From: Pseudarthrobacter sp. C4D7
Lineage (GTDB): Bacteria > Actinomycetota > Actinomycetes > Actinomycetales > Micrococcaceae
DNA: 44,366 nucleotides
Direction of reading: 5' to 3'
Assembly (NCBI RefSeq): GCF_013359725.1
Contig: NZ_JABFMW010000030.1
Coordinates: 1 to 44,366 of the forward strand
Shown: positions 31,344 to 39,232 of the stretch, in pieces
Position numbering within the stretch: the stretch's first letter is position 1
Layout of the letters: every line of letters starts with the position of its first letter
Translations under genes and position numbers: made by a program
The notes under the pieces: generated by a model
Database searches by the model: none
Told to the model about the DNA's origin: nothing
Seen by the model: the letters and a program-made list of their open reading frames with translations, nothing else

Positions 31344-34172
31344 ATGAGAACCACAGCCGCAGGAGCCGAATCCCCCGTCCACCTGCTGGATCCGGATACC
31401 GTCAGCACGCGGGACCTGGACCGCCATGCCATGGCACATGACGCCTCGCACTACCTCCTGGTCCCGCAAGGGGTGGCCACCCCACGCAATGCCGCCGACG
31501 TTGGCGCCCTGCTCCGGCGCAGCCGGGAGCTTGGGCTTCCCGCCACCTTTCGTTCCGGTGGCACGAGCCTGTCCGGTCAGGCCCTGAGTGACAGCCTGCT
31601 GATCAACACCCGCCAGCATTTCCGCGGTGTTGAGGTGCTCGACGGCGGCGCCCGGGTCCGTGTCCAGCCCGGCGCCACGGTGCGCAGCGTCAACGCCAGG
31701 CTTGCCCCCTTTGGACGCAAGCTCGGCCCGGATCCCGCCAGCGAAATCGCCTGCACCGTGGGCGGTGTCATCGCCAACAACTCCTCAGGAATGGCGTGCG
31801 GCACTGAGCTCAACACCTACCGGACGCTGGAATCAATGGTGCTGGTGCTGCCCTCGGGCACGGTCATCGACACCGCTGATGCGGACGCCGACCGGCGGCT
31901 GCGCGAGCTGGAACCGGAACTCCACGAGGGGCTCCTGAAGCTGCGCCGGCGGGTGGTGGGAAACGACCAGTCCGTCCGCATCATCCGTTCACTGTTCTCG
32001 ATGAAGAACACCATGGGCTACGGCGTGAACTCCTTCCTGGATTACGAACGCCCCGTGGACATCCTGATGCACCTGATGATCGGCAGCGAGGGAACCCTGG
32101 GCTTCGTCGCGGAGGCTGTCTTCCGGACCGTCGAGGTCAAACCCGCCGCCGCCACCGGGCTGCTGGTCTTCAACACCCTCGACGTGGCAATGGGAGCCCT
32201 GCCGGACCTGGTGTCCACCGGCCTTGCCACCATCGAACTCATGGACGCGGCAGCGTTGAAGGTGGCCCAGGCCGCCGCCGACGCCCCCGCCGCGATCCGT
32301 ACCCTGCCGGTCCAAGGACACGCCGCGCTGCTGGTGGAACACCAGGGCTCGGACGCCGCCGAACTGTCCGGCAAGCGGGCAGGCTCGCAGCAGCTGTTCG
32401 ACTCGCTGGACCTTGCAACACCCTTCGCGCTGACCTCGGACCCGAAAGACCGGGCTGCCCTGTGGCACGTCCGCAAGGGCCTGTACACGGCCGTGGCAGG
32501 CGCCCGCCCCTCCGGAACCAACGCACTGCTGGAGGACATCGTTGTCCCGGTTCCCGCCCTTGCCGGCACCTGCGGCGAACTGACACGGCTCTTCCACGAG
32601 CACCATTACAAGGAATCGGTGATCTTCGGGCACGCCAAAGACGGAAACGTCCACTTCATGCTCAACGAGCGCTTCGACGATCCGGACCAACTGCTGCGCT
32701 ACCAGGCCTTCACCGACGAGATGGTGGACCTGGTCCTCGGCGCGGGCGGTTCACTCAAGGCCGAGCATGGGACGGGCCGGATCATGGCGCCTTTCGTCCG
32801 CCGCCAGTACGGCGACGAGCTCTATGGGGTTATGCAGGAAATCAAGCGGCTGATCGACCCGGCCAACCTCCTGAACCCGGGCGTGCTGCTCGCCGACGAA
32901 CCCCTCTCCTACATCGAAAACCTCAAGGTGGCTCCCACCGTCGAGGAGGAAGTGGACCGGTGCGTCGAGTGCGGGTACTGCGAACCGGTGTGCCCCAGCA
33001 AGGACATCACGCTTACTCCGCGTCAACGCATCGTGCTTCGGCGCGACATTGCTGCCGCTGAGCAACGCGGCGACCACGCCCTCGCCGCCAGACTGCGCAA
33101 GGACTATGACTACGACGGCGTGCAGACCTGCGCTGCGGACGGCATGTGCGTCACCGCCTGCCCGGTGCTGATCAACACCGGGGACCTGGTCCGGCGGCTG
33201 CGCAAGGAAAATGCCAACACCGTCGCCGCGGCAGGCTGGAACAAGGCCGCCGAAAACTGGGGCGCCGTGACCGCCGGCGGCGGCCTGGCCCTAACTGTAG
33301 CCAAGGCCATGCCGGCGCCGCTGCCAAAGGCCGCCACCGCCGTCGGCCGTGCGCTGCTGGGACCGGAGGCGGTGCCCGCCTACGCCGACGTGCTGCCAGG
33401 CGGCGGTTCCAGGCGCCGGGAACGCCGGGACCCAGGCAGCGTGGCGGTGTTCTTCCCGGCCTGCATCGGCACCATGTTCGGCCCCGCGGAGGGCCCGGAA
33501 GGCAAGGGAAAGGGCTCGGCCCAGGCATTCCTGGACCTCTGCGAACGTGCCGGAGTGGGCATAACCGTCCCCGAAGGCATCGAGAGCCTGTGCTGCGGCA
33601 CCCCGTGGAAATCCAAGGGCTTCTCCCAGGGCTACGACGCCATGACCGCGAAGGTCCTGGACCAGCTGTACGAGGCCAGCGGCCGCGGCAGGCTGCCCGT
33701 GGTGTGCGATGCCGCTTCCTGCACGGAAGGCCTGGAGACCATGAAGCGTCTTGCCGGCGCGGACGGGGAACGGTATGCCGGACTGCGCTTCGTTGACTCG
33801 GTGGAGTTCGTCCACCAGCACGTCCTGGGCCAGCTCACGGTGACCGCTCCCCTGGGTTCCATGGCCCTGCACCCCACGTGCTCATCCACCCAGCTGGGAA
33901 CCAACCCCGCGCTGCTCGACATCGCCGGGGCCGTCACGGATGACGTGTTCGTGCCGCTCAACTGGGGGTGCTGCGCGTTCGCCGGCGACCGGGGCCTGCT
34001 CCACCCTGAACTCACCGACTCCGCCACCAACCGGCAGGCCGGCGAGATCAACGAGCGGGAGTTCGATGCCTATGCCTCCACCAACCGCACCTGCGAGCTG
34101 GGGATGTCCAAGGCGACCGGCCACTCCTACCGCCACCTGCTGGAAATCCTCGAGGAGGCCACCCGGCCCTGA
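31344..34172 (+). CDS. FAD/Fe-S D-lactate dehydrogenase (GlcD-GlcF-like fusion)
   Basis: A 942-residue fusion. Residues about 30-270 are an FAD-binding PCMH domain (FRSGGTSLSGQALSD and GPDPASEIACTVGGVIANNSSG). The FAD-oxidase C-terminal domain reaches about residue 520, with IFGHAKDGNVHFMLN and GTGRIMAPFVRRQYG. Two 4Fe-4S sites follow (CVECGYCEPVCPSKD from about residue 540, CAADGMCVTACPV). The tail is a CCG cysteine-rich domain (LCCGTPWKSKGFSQG, HPTCSSTQLG, GCCAFAGDRG). This is the layout of quinone-linked D-lactate/D-2-hydroxyacid dehydrogenases that feed electrons to the membrane. The start at 31344 has TTGGAG upstream, 16 bases after the regulator stop. Glycolate or 2-hydroxyglutarate are possible alternative substrates. 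Confidence 0.9.
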   Translation: MRTTAAGAESPVHLLDPDTVSTRDLDRHAMAHDASHYLLVPQGVATPRNAADVGALLRRSRELGLPATFRSGGTSLSGQALSDSLLINTRQHFRGVEVLDGGARVRVQPGATVRSVNARLAPFGRKLGPDPASEIACTVGGVIANNSSGMACGTELNTYRTLESMVLVLPSGTVIDTADADADRRLRELEPELHEGLLKLRRRVVGNDQSVRIIRSLFSMKNTMGYGVNSFLDYERPVDILMHLMIGSEGTLGFVAEAVFRTVEVKPAAATGLLVFNTLDVAMGALPDLVSTGLATIELMDAAALKVAQAAADAPAAIRTLPVQGHAALLVEHQGSDAAELSGKRAGSQQLFDSLDLATPFALTSDPKDRAALWHVRKGLYTAVAGARPSGTNALLEDIVVPVPALAGTCGELTRLFHEHHYKESVIFGHAKDGNVHFMLNERFDDPDQLLRYQAFTDEMVDLVLGAGGSLKAEHGTGRIMAPFVRRQYGDELYGVMQEIKRLIDPANLLNPGVLLADEPLSYIENLKVAPTVEEEVDRCVECGYCEPVCPSKDITLTPRQRIVLRRDIAAAEQRGDHALAARLRKDYDYDGVQTCAADGMCVTACPVLINTGDLVRRLRKENANTVAAAGWNKAAENWGAVTAGGGLALTVAKAMPAPLPKAATAVGRALLGPEAVPAYADVLPGGGSRRRERRDPGSVAVFFPACIGTMFGPAEGPEGKGKGSAQAFLDLCERAGVGITVPEGIESLCCGTPWKSKGFSQGYDAMTAKVLDQLYEASGRGRLPVVCDAASCTEGLETMKRLAGADGERYAGLRFVDSVEFVHQHVLGQLTVTAPLGSMALHPTCSSTQLGTNPALLDIAGAVTDDVFVPLNWGCCAFAGDRGLLHPELTDSATNRQAGEINEREFDAYASTNRTCELGMSKATGHSYRHLLEILEEATRP

Positions 34173-34276
34173 CGCAACCCCGCTAGACTGGCCGGGCAAG
34201 GACGGATTGGGGGATCCAGGACGGCGCAGCCGCTTGTTCCGCTGGTCGGTCGCCGCCAGCGGACCCAAGGACCATC

Positions 34277-34918
34277 ATGACCTTCTTCCAGGACTTTCCC
34301 GTCCCTCCCCTGCCGCCCCGGCCGCGGACCACGAGGTACGTCCCGCCGCCGTGGGTGGCTGCACCCGCCTACGAACTGCCTGCCGTTGTCCATCTGGGCA
34401 GGTTCGTGAGCCGGACACCGGGAATGGTGGTGGCGGTCAAAGGCGCCGAAGTCTTCTCTACCGGGTGCCTGTTCAGTCTGTCCTGGCTCTTCCGCCGGAC
34501 CGATCAATCCGATAGGGACTGGGACGATTTGCAGCCGCTGTTCTTCCAGCCCGGCAGGGGCTTTCGGGGGCGCAGCGAACGGCAGACCGGGCTGATGTTC
34601 GGCGTCGAATTCCCTGACGGTTCAAAAGCGAGCACCGGCAGCCAAATTCCCTCCGGGCTGATGGAACCGGGCACCAACCCGGAGCCTCCGGTCCTCGCCC
34701 TGAACGGCGGCGGTGGCGGCGGGGGCGATGCGGAGTTCTCCGGCAGCGGCACCCTCTGGCTGTGGCCGCTGCCGCCTGCCGGGGATCTCCGGATGGTAGC
34801 CCAATGGACCGACTTCGGCCTGGCGGAAACGTCCTTGATGCTCGACGGCGGGGCCTTGCGTCAGGCGGCGGCGTCCGTTCAGCCGTACTGGCCGGAGGAG
34901 GAGCGCACTGATGGGTGA
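34277..34918 (+). CDS. Conserved-looking hypothetical protein
   Basis: A 213-residue protein with no family I can name. It opens with a Pro-rich segment (PPLPPRPRTTRYVPPPWV), then a probable beta-rich domain (LPAVVHLGRFVSRTPGMVVAVKGAEVFSTGCLFSLSWLFRR), a poly-Gly loop (NGGGGGGGDAEF) and a final strand block (SGTLWLWPLPPAGDLRMVAQW and FGLAETSLMLDG). There is no signal peptide or clear membrane helix. CAAGGACC lies before the ATG. TAGACT at 34184-34189 may be its -10, with a stem-loop (34239-34262) in the leader. Its stop overlaps the next start, so it is made with the 48-residue protein after it. Confidence 0.75.
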   Translation: MTFFQDFPVPPLPPRPRTTRYVPPPWVAAPAYELPAVVHLGRFVSRTPGMVVAVKGAEVFSTGCLFSLSWLFRRTDQSDRDWDDLQPLFFQPGRGFRGRSERQTGLMFGVEFPDGSKASTGSQIPSGLMEPGTNPEPPVLALNGGGGGGGDAEFSGSGTLWLWPLPPAGDLRMVAQWTDFGLAETSLMLDGGALRQAAASVQPYWPEEERTDG

Positions 34919-35057
34919 CCTTACCGGGCTGGTCCTGTTTGTCCTCGTGGGAGCCGTCTTCTTCTACATCCTGTACGGCGTGATCCGCGCGGGGGTCCGG
35001 GACGGCATCCTCCAAGCGGACGCGCGGCGCGCCGCGCGCTCCGAACAGCTGAATTAG
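34911..35057 (+). CDS. 48-residue single-span membrane protein
   Basis: A small protein: MGDLTGLVLFVLVGAVFFYI and a further LYG give one membrane helix, then a short basic/acidic cytoplasmic tail (RAGVRDGILQADARRAARSEQLN). The ATG lies within the last codons of the preceding gene, and GGAGGAGG stands upstream, so the two are translationally coupled. It may anchor or assist the 213-residue partner. Function unknown. Its stop overlaps the opposing gene's stop by four bases. Confidence 0.7.
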   Translation: MGDLTGLVLFVLVGAVFFYILYGVIRAGVRDGILQADARRAARSEQLN

Positions 35058-35317
35058 GCTTCCACTGCGGTGACGATGCTTCCGTACCCCTGCAGGAACA
35101 TCCGCCGGCCCTGGCCTTCGTCCGTCCATACCCAGATAACGGAGTAGTCGGAGGTCACGGCATCCACCACCCCGGTGCCGGAGACGGTTCCCTCGGCGAA
35201 GTGGACCCTGTCCCCCACGGCGATCCGGGGATGCCTGGTCCGCTTCCTCCTGGGCTTGAGGGCGGTTTGCCCTGCCGTTGCAGGGTCTGGCGTGCAGGTG
35301 CTGGCGTGCTGGCGCAT
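35054..35317 (-). CDS. Small basic/SH3-like hypothetical protein
   Basis: An 87-residue protein. A basic N-terminal tail (KPRRKRTRHPR) leads into a short beta-barrel-like domain, IAVGDRVHFAEGTVSGTGVVDAVTSDYSVIWVWTDEGQGRRMFLQ. The V-G-D-x-V-x-F...G-x-V pattern resembles KOW/SH3-like or CarD-like small barrels that bind nucleic acid or protein. That likeness is suggestive only. AGAGGAA precedes the ATG at 35317. Stand-alone gene, convergent with the preceding pair. Confidence 0.7.
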   Translation of the reverse strand: MRQHASTCTPDPATAGQTALKPRRKRTRHPRIAVGDRVHFAEGTVSGTGVVDAVTSDYSVIWVWTDEGQGRRMFLQGYGSIVTAVEA

Positions 35318-35410
35318 GGAATTCCTCTGGGCTCGCGGGCGGACGGTCAGCTCATTACGACCCTGCCCGCTGCTCCCAGGTCACGCACTGGGCGTGGTGG
35401 GAAAAGACTA

Positions 35411-35442
35411 ACGCGGCGGCGCCCATATGGGCACCGCCGCGT
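35411..35442 (-). terminator. Rho-independent terminator after DUF2891
   Basis: On the minus strand ACGCGGCGG and its complement enclose a second pair, GCCCAT/ATGGGC, giving a long GC stem. It is followed by TAGTCTTTTCCC, a T-rich run. It lies 48 bases after the DUF2891 stop and closes the DUF969-DUF979-DUF2891 transcript. Confidence 0.8.
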
Positions 35443-35489
35443 CCCTTCACACCGAGTGTGACTGGTTCATCCCGTCACCTGCTGGATGG

Positions 35490-36587
35490 TCAGTCCAGCG
35501 CCGCCACGGAGCCCAGCGCATCCCAGGCGAAGCTGGCCAGCCAGTGCGTGGACATGAAGTCGCCGCTCTCCATTCCGCGGAGGCCGGCCTTCAACAGCGG
35601 GTCCAGGGCCTCGTTGAGCACAGCTGCCGAGGCGCACGCCCCGGACGTGGAGGATTCCCGGAGCGTGGCGATGATCCGGGCCACCTGCCCGGCGCGGGTC
35701 AGGTTGAGCCCGTGGAGGTGCACCAGGTAGCCGTCGGTCTCGTCCGTGACGCTGACAGGCTGCAGGATCCGCGACTCAGCGGAGAGGCCTGGGAGGAACG
35801 CCGCGAACCAGGCGGAGAACTCGTCGGCGGACAGGACACGGCGCATCAGGTCCGCCTCGCTCAGCCCGGCGGAGAGGAAGTCCTGGCCGCTGAGCTCCCA
35901 GTCGCCCGGCCAGCCACGGTCGTTCCCGAACCAGGTGCGGGCCGCTTCCTCGCACGCCGCGGCAGCATCAGCCCGGCCCAGCGACCGGAAGGCATCCAGC
36001 ATGTAGCCGACACCGAACGCGGCGTTGGTGTGCAGCCCGTGCCGGACCGGGTATTGGGCCTTGGCCATCCACGCCACGCTGAGCTCCGCCACCGCATCCA
36101 CCAGCGGCTCCAGCGCCGCGCCCCATCCGCACAGCCGCGGGTCGGAGGAGGCGGAGCATGTCGCGGCCAACCGCATCAGCCAGGCCCACCCGTAGGGACG
36201 CTCCCAGGACGGGTTGGCCACCAGGTAGTCCCGTTCCACCGCCAGCTTGGCCTGCGTCAGGTTGGAGCCCAGCGCTGCCCGGAGCGACGCCTCCGTGGAG
36301 CTGTCCACCCAGGCCGCCGCGGCGCCGTCGGACGCTCCCTCACGAGCAGCCCCGCCAAGAGGTGACCCGGGAGTGCCGCCCAGCAGGCTGGCCCCCAGCC
36401 AGTGCATGTGCACGCAGGAGTGCCAGTCGAAGGAGGTGTAGAACGCGGGATGGACCTGCTCGGGAGTGGGCCGGTCGTCGGCGGACGCCTGGGTGTGGTG
36501 GGCCGAGTGCGGGTAGGGCTCGGCGAGGTTGCCCAGCACCACGGCGGCGTAGTCCGGGGCCGCCTGTAGGCGAAGATCGTTGTCCAT
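35490..36587 (-). CDS. DUF2891 family protein
   Basis: A 365-residue soluble protein of the DUF2891 family. Typical features are HPAFYTSFDWHSCVHMHWLG near the N-terminus, ERPYGWAWLMRLA in the middle and HTNAAFGVGYMLDAFR. The many His, Trp and Tyr residues and helical repeats resemble an (alpha/alpha) toroid. No reaction is established for the family. There is no signal peptide. AGGAG lies just before ATGATG at 36590-36585; the second ATG (36587) has the better spacing. It is the last gene of a three-gene unit with DUF969 and DUF979, next to 5-oxoproline genes, so a role in using 5-oxoproline or its peptides is inferred. Confidence 0.88.
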   Translation of the reverse strand: MDNDLRLQAAPDYAAVVLGNLAEPYPHSAHHTQASADDRPTPEQVHPAFYTSFDWHSCVHMHWLGASLLGGTPGSPLGGAAREGASDGAAAAWVDSSTEASLRAALGSNLTQAKLAVERDYLVANPSWERPYGWAWLMRLAATCSASSDPRLCGWGAALEPLVDAVAELSVAWMAKAQYPVRHGLHTNAAFGVGYMLDAFRSLGRADAAAACEEAARTWFGNDRGWPGDWELSGQDFLSAGLSEADLMRRVLSADEFSAWFAAFLPGLSAESRILQPVSVTDETDGYLVHLHGLNLTRAGQVARIIATLRESSTSGACASAAVLNEALDPLLKAGLRGMESGDFMSTHWLASFAWDALGSVAALD

Positions 36588-36621
36588 CATGCTCCTTTGA
36601 AGCCGGGTCAGAGAGTCAGTG

Positions 36622-37593
36622 CTAGTGGAAGGCCAGGAAGTACATCAGCGCGATGTTCACAGCCAGCAGCGGGATGGCCGTGCCTACCTGCGCCGTGATG
36701 ACGCCGTACTTGTTCTTCATCTCCAGCAGCGCGGACGGCACCAGGTTGAAGTTGGCTGCCATGGGCGTGCAGAGGGTGCCGCAGAATCCGGCGAGCATGC
36801 CGATCGCGAAGATGATGGCGGGGTCGCCGTGGAAGGTCTGCACCAGCACGGGCCAGCCGATGGCGGCGGTCATGATGGGGAAGGCGGCGAAGCCGTTGCC
36901 CATGAGCACGGTGAAGAGGAACATGCCGATGCAGTAGACCAGCACGCCTGCGATCAGCGAGCCCTTGGGCAGCAGCCCGGAGGCCAGGGTGCCCACGGCG
37001 GTTCCCACGCCGGCCTTGGTGAAGAGGATGCCCAGCGTGGTGAGCATCTGCGGCAGCAGCGCGGCCCAGCCGATGGATTCGAGGATGCGGCGGCTTTCGA
37101 AAATGGGTGTGGCCGGGTTCTTGGGCTTGAGGATCAGGAGGGCGACGACGACGGCGGCCACGGCGCCGATGGCCAGGGCCACCAGTGTGGTGTTCTTGGG
37201 GTCCAGCAGCGGGGTGCCGCCGATCACCAACACAGGAGCTGCCAGCACCAGGATCACGGTGACCAAGGGAAGCGTCAGGGCGGGGATAAAGAGCTTGTTG
37301 CCGAAGCGTTTGGCGTAGGCCTCGCGCTCGGGCCCGGTGGAGGTGCGGTGCTTGCCGTGGCCCAGCAGGCCGGTGGATGCCAGTACCACCAGGACCAAGA
37401 CGGCGACGCCCAGGATCCAGGCGGGTGCGGTTCCGGCCTGGACCCAGGTGCTGTAGAAGAAGCACAGGCCCAGCAGGCCCCAGAACGCCGAGCTGCCCCA
37501 GCGGCGGGGGTGGTTGGTATCGGCGGCAATCAGCGACGCCCACGCGACGAACAGAAGGCCGACCAGCCAGTAAACGGCTTCAACGCTAATCAT
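36622..37593 (-). CDS. DUF979 family membrane protein
   Basis: A 323-residue membrane protein with about nine to ten helices. Family hallmarks are the N-terminal VEAVYWLVGLLFVAWASLIAAD, FESRRILESIGWAALLPQMLTTLG and FTVLMGNGFAAFPIMTAAIGWP, ending with GFCGTLCTPMAANFNLVPSALLEM. DUF979 and DUF969 genes occur as pairs and most likely make one two-component permease, because neither half alone resembles a full transporter. The start overlaps the DUF969 stop (ATGA) and AGGAG precedes it. Substrate inferred from neighbours: 5-oxoproline. Confidence 0.92.
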   Translation of the reverse strand: MISVEAVYWLVGLLFVAWASLIAADTNHPRRWGSSAFWGLLGLCFFYSTWVQAGTAPAWILGVAVLVLVVLASTGLLGHGKHRTSTGPEREAYAKRFGNKLFIPALTLPLVTVILVLAAPVLVIGGTPLLDPKNTTLVALAIGAVAAVVVALLILKPKNPATPIFESRRILESIGWAALLPQMLTTLGILFTKAGVGTAVGTLASGLLPKGSLIAGVLVYCIGMFLFTVLMGNGFAAFPIMTAAIGWPVLVQTFHGDPAIIFAIGMLAGFCGTLCTPMAANFNLVPSALLEMKNKYGVITAQVGTAIPLLAVNIALMYFLAFH

Positions 37594-38303
37594 TTGGCTT
37601 CTCCTGCGGTTTCCTTCTGGGCGGTGAGCTCAAACTCGCGGTATTCCTTGTCCAGCTGCTTGTCCAGGCGCAGCAGCCTGAAGCCGTGGATGAGGAAGGC
37701 GGCGATGGCGGTGGGGATGGCCCAGAGCGCCAGCTGGAGCGGTTCCAGGTGCAGGTGGTAGGTGGTGTCCACGAACGTGGTGATCAGCAGGATGGAGCCG
37801 ACCGCCACGAACACGTCCTCGCCGAAGAACACACCAACGTTGTCGGCGCCGGCGGCGTGGCCCTTGATCTTCTCGCTGATCTTTTCCGGCACGTGGCCGT
37901 AGCGGCGCAGCGCTGCTCCCTCCGCCATTGGGAACACCAGCGGGCGGACGGTCTGGGCATGGCCGCCGATGCTGGTCAGGCCCACCGCAGCGGTGATCTG
38001 GCGGACGGCCAGGTACCCGATCAGGACGCGCCCGGCGGTCAGCTTGGCGAGCCGGCCAATGAGCGTCTTGGCCTGCTCCTGCAGCCCGAAGAACTCAATG
38101 ATGCCCACCACCGGAAGCACCGCCACGAAGATGGTGACCGAGCGGCTGCTGGCGAAGCCGGTGCCGAACGAATCGAGGATCTGGGCGGGGTTCATCCCGC
38201 CCAGCAGTGCGGTGACGATGCCGGCGACGGTGACGACAATCAGGGGGTTCAGGCGGATGGCGAAGCCAACGATCACCAGCAGCACCCCGATGAGTACAAG
38301 CAT
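37590..38303 (-). CDS. DUF969 family membrane protein
   Basis: A 237-residue membrane protein of the DUF969 family, partner of DUF979. It opens with MLVLIGVLLVIVGFAIRLNP and contains GFASSRSVTIFVAVLPVVGIIEFFGLQEQA, TSIGGHAQTVRPLVFPMAEGAAL and the conserved GADNVGVFFGEDVFVA. The last 40 residues are charged and cytoplasmic. GGAAGGGA precedes the ATG. A leader of about 150 bases separates it from the operator-containing promoter at 38462-38491. As the first gene of the second transcription unit it shares its control with the pxp genes. Confidence 0.92.
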   Translation of the reverse strand: MLVLIGVLLVIVGFAIRLNPLIVVTVAGIVTALLGGMNPAQILDSFGTGFASSRSVTIFVAVLPVVGIIEFFGLQEQAKTLIGRLAKLTAGRVLIGYLAVRQITAAVGLTSIGGHAQTVRPLVFPMAEGAALRRYGHVPEKISEKIKGHAAGADNVGVFFGEDVFVAVGSILLITTFVDTTYHLHLEPLQLALWAIPTAIAAFLIHGFRLLRLDKQLDKEYREFELTAQKETAGEAK

Positions 38304-38461
38304 GATTATCCCTTCCCAGGGGACCCGTGACGGGTCTGCGAAAGTGGGGGCCGGCGCGTCCGTGCCCCGTGTGATGTGGTTGGGCGGCGCCGGGGGGCGG
38401 GAGCCCCGGGTACGTCAGAACTGCAGGATGTAGTGGGCTGCAGAACAACGGTGTGATCCAC

Positions 38462-38491
38462 AGCATACCGTTTTGTTCAACAATCCTGCAA
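38462..38491 (-). promoter_or_regulatory. DUF969 promoter with GntR-type operator
   Basis: On the minus strand TTGCAG (38491-38486), an 18-base spacer and TATGCT (38467-38462) form a fair promoter. TTGTTCAACAA, a palindrome around one central base (38473-38483), lies inside the spacer, where a bound repressor would exclude RNA polymerase. The identical 11-mer occurs upstream of pxpA. Confidence 0.7.
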
Positions 38492-38514
38492 CCCCTTTTC
38501 GGGAAGGGCGGCGG

Positions 38515-39192
38515 TCAGCGTTCGACGGCGGCCAGCAGCTGCGCCTCGGCGCGGCCCAGGTAGGCGGAGAGGAAGTCCGCTGCCGCGGCCCGGTCCCCGG
38601 CGTCCATGAGCTCCACGATCCTGGCGTTGTCCTCCACATACGGCTGGTGGAACGCGGGGTTGGCTGCCATCGAGTGGAACACCAGGCGCATCTCGGCCAG
38701 GACCTGGTCCATGAGGCTGTTGAGCCGCTCGCTGCCTGCACGGTTCACCAGGGCGCGGTGGAAGTCCTGGTTGGCGCCGGCCATGCCGGAAATGTCCCCT
38801 GCCGTGGCGGCGGCCCTGGCAGCTTTGACGATGGCTTCCAGCGGCTCCAGCGGGGCCTCTCCGGCCCACAGCACGGCAGCGGGTTCCAGGAAGCGGCGGA
38901 CGCGGTAGATCTCGCGGATGTCATCAGCCGTGGGGTGGGCGACGAACACGCCGCGGTTGGGGATGCGGGTGACGATGTGCTCGGCGTGGAGCGCGGTGAA
39001 CGCCTCCCGCAGGGTGTTGCGGGAGACGCCCAGGGCCTCGCGGAGGGCTTCCTCCGCGAGCTTGGAGCCGGGCTTCAGCTTGCCGGCTTCGATGCGGCTG
39101 CGCAGCTGGGCGGCCACCCAGAGGCCCGTTTCGGCGTGCTTTGTGGTCCTGGCCTGGGCCTGGAGATCGGCCAGCACCTCGTCAAACGTCAT
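38515..39192 (-). CDS. GntR family (FCD) transcriptional regulator
   Basis: A 225-residue regulator. A winged helix at residues about 20-90 contains KLAEEALREALGVSRNTLREAFTALHAEHIVTRIPNRGVFV. The FCD effector domain follows, with metal-site residues in DISGMAGANQDFHRALVNRAG and the C-terminal ADFLSAYLGRAE. It lies between the pxp/biotin carboxylase genes and the DUF969 unit, and two copies of TTGTTCAACAA flank the cluster at the right places, so it is the likely repressor of both. The ligand may be 5-oxoproline or glutamate (inferred). TATCGT six bases before the ATG suggests its own leaderless promoter in addition to read-through. Confidence 0.92.
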   Translation of the reverse strand: MTFDEVLADLQAQARTTKHAETGLWVAAQLRSRIEAGKLKPGSKLAEEALREALGVSRNTLREAFTALHAEHIVTRIPNRGVFVAHPTADDIREIYRVRRFLEPAAVLWAGEAPLEPLEAIVKAARAAATAGDISGMAGANQDFHRALVNRAGSERLNSLMDQVLAEMRLVFHSMAANPAFHQPYVEDNARIVELMDAGDRAAAADFLSAYLGRAEAQLLAAVER

Positions 39193-39198
39193 GGGACC

Positions 39199-39204
39199 AC
39201 GATA
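39199..39204 (-). promoter_or_regulatory. Leaderless -10 box of the GntR gene
   Basis: TATCGT (TANNNT) ends six bases before the start codon at 39192, in the 40-base gap after the biotin carboxylase gene. No ribosome-binding site is visible. Confidence 0.45.
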
Positions 39205-39232
39205 TCGGCCCGGGCCAGTGGCGGCGTCCGTG

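Noticed and set aside
28748..31432. Very long open frame on the minus strand opposite the lactate permease and regulator
   Set aside because: Rich in Gly, Arg, His and Gln with no family resemblance, and fully antisense to two clear genes; long antisense frames are expected at this GC content.
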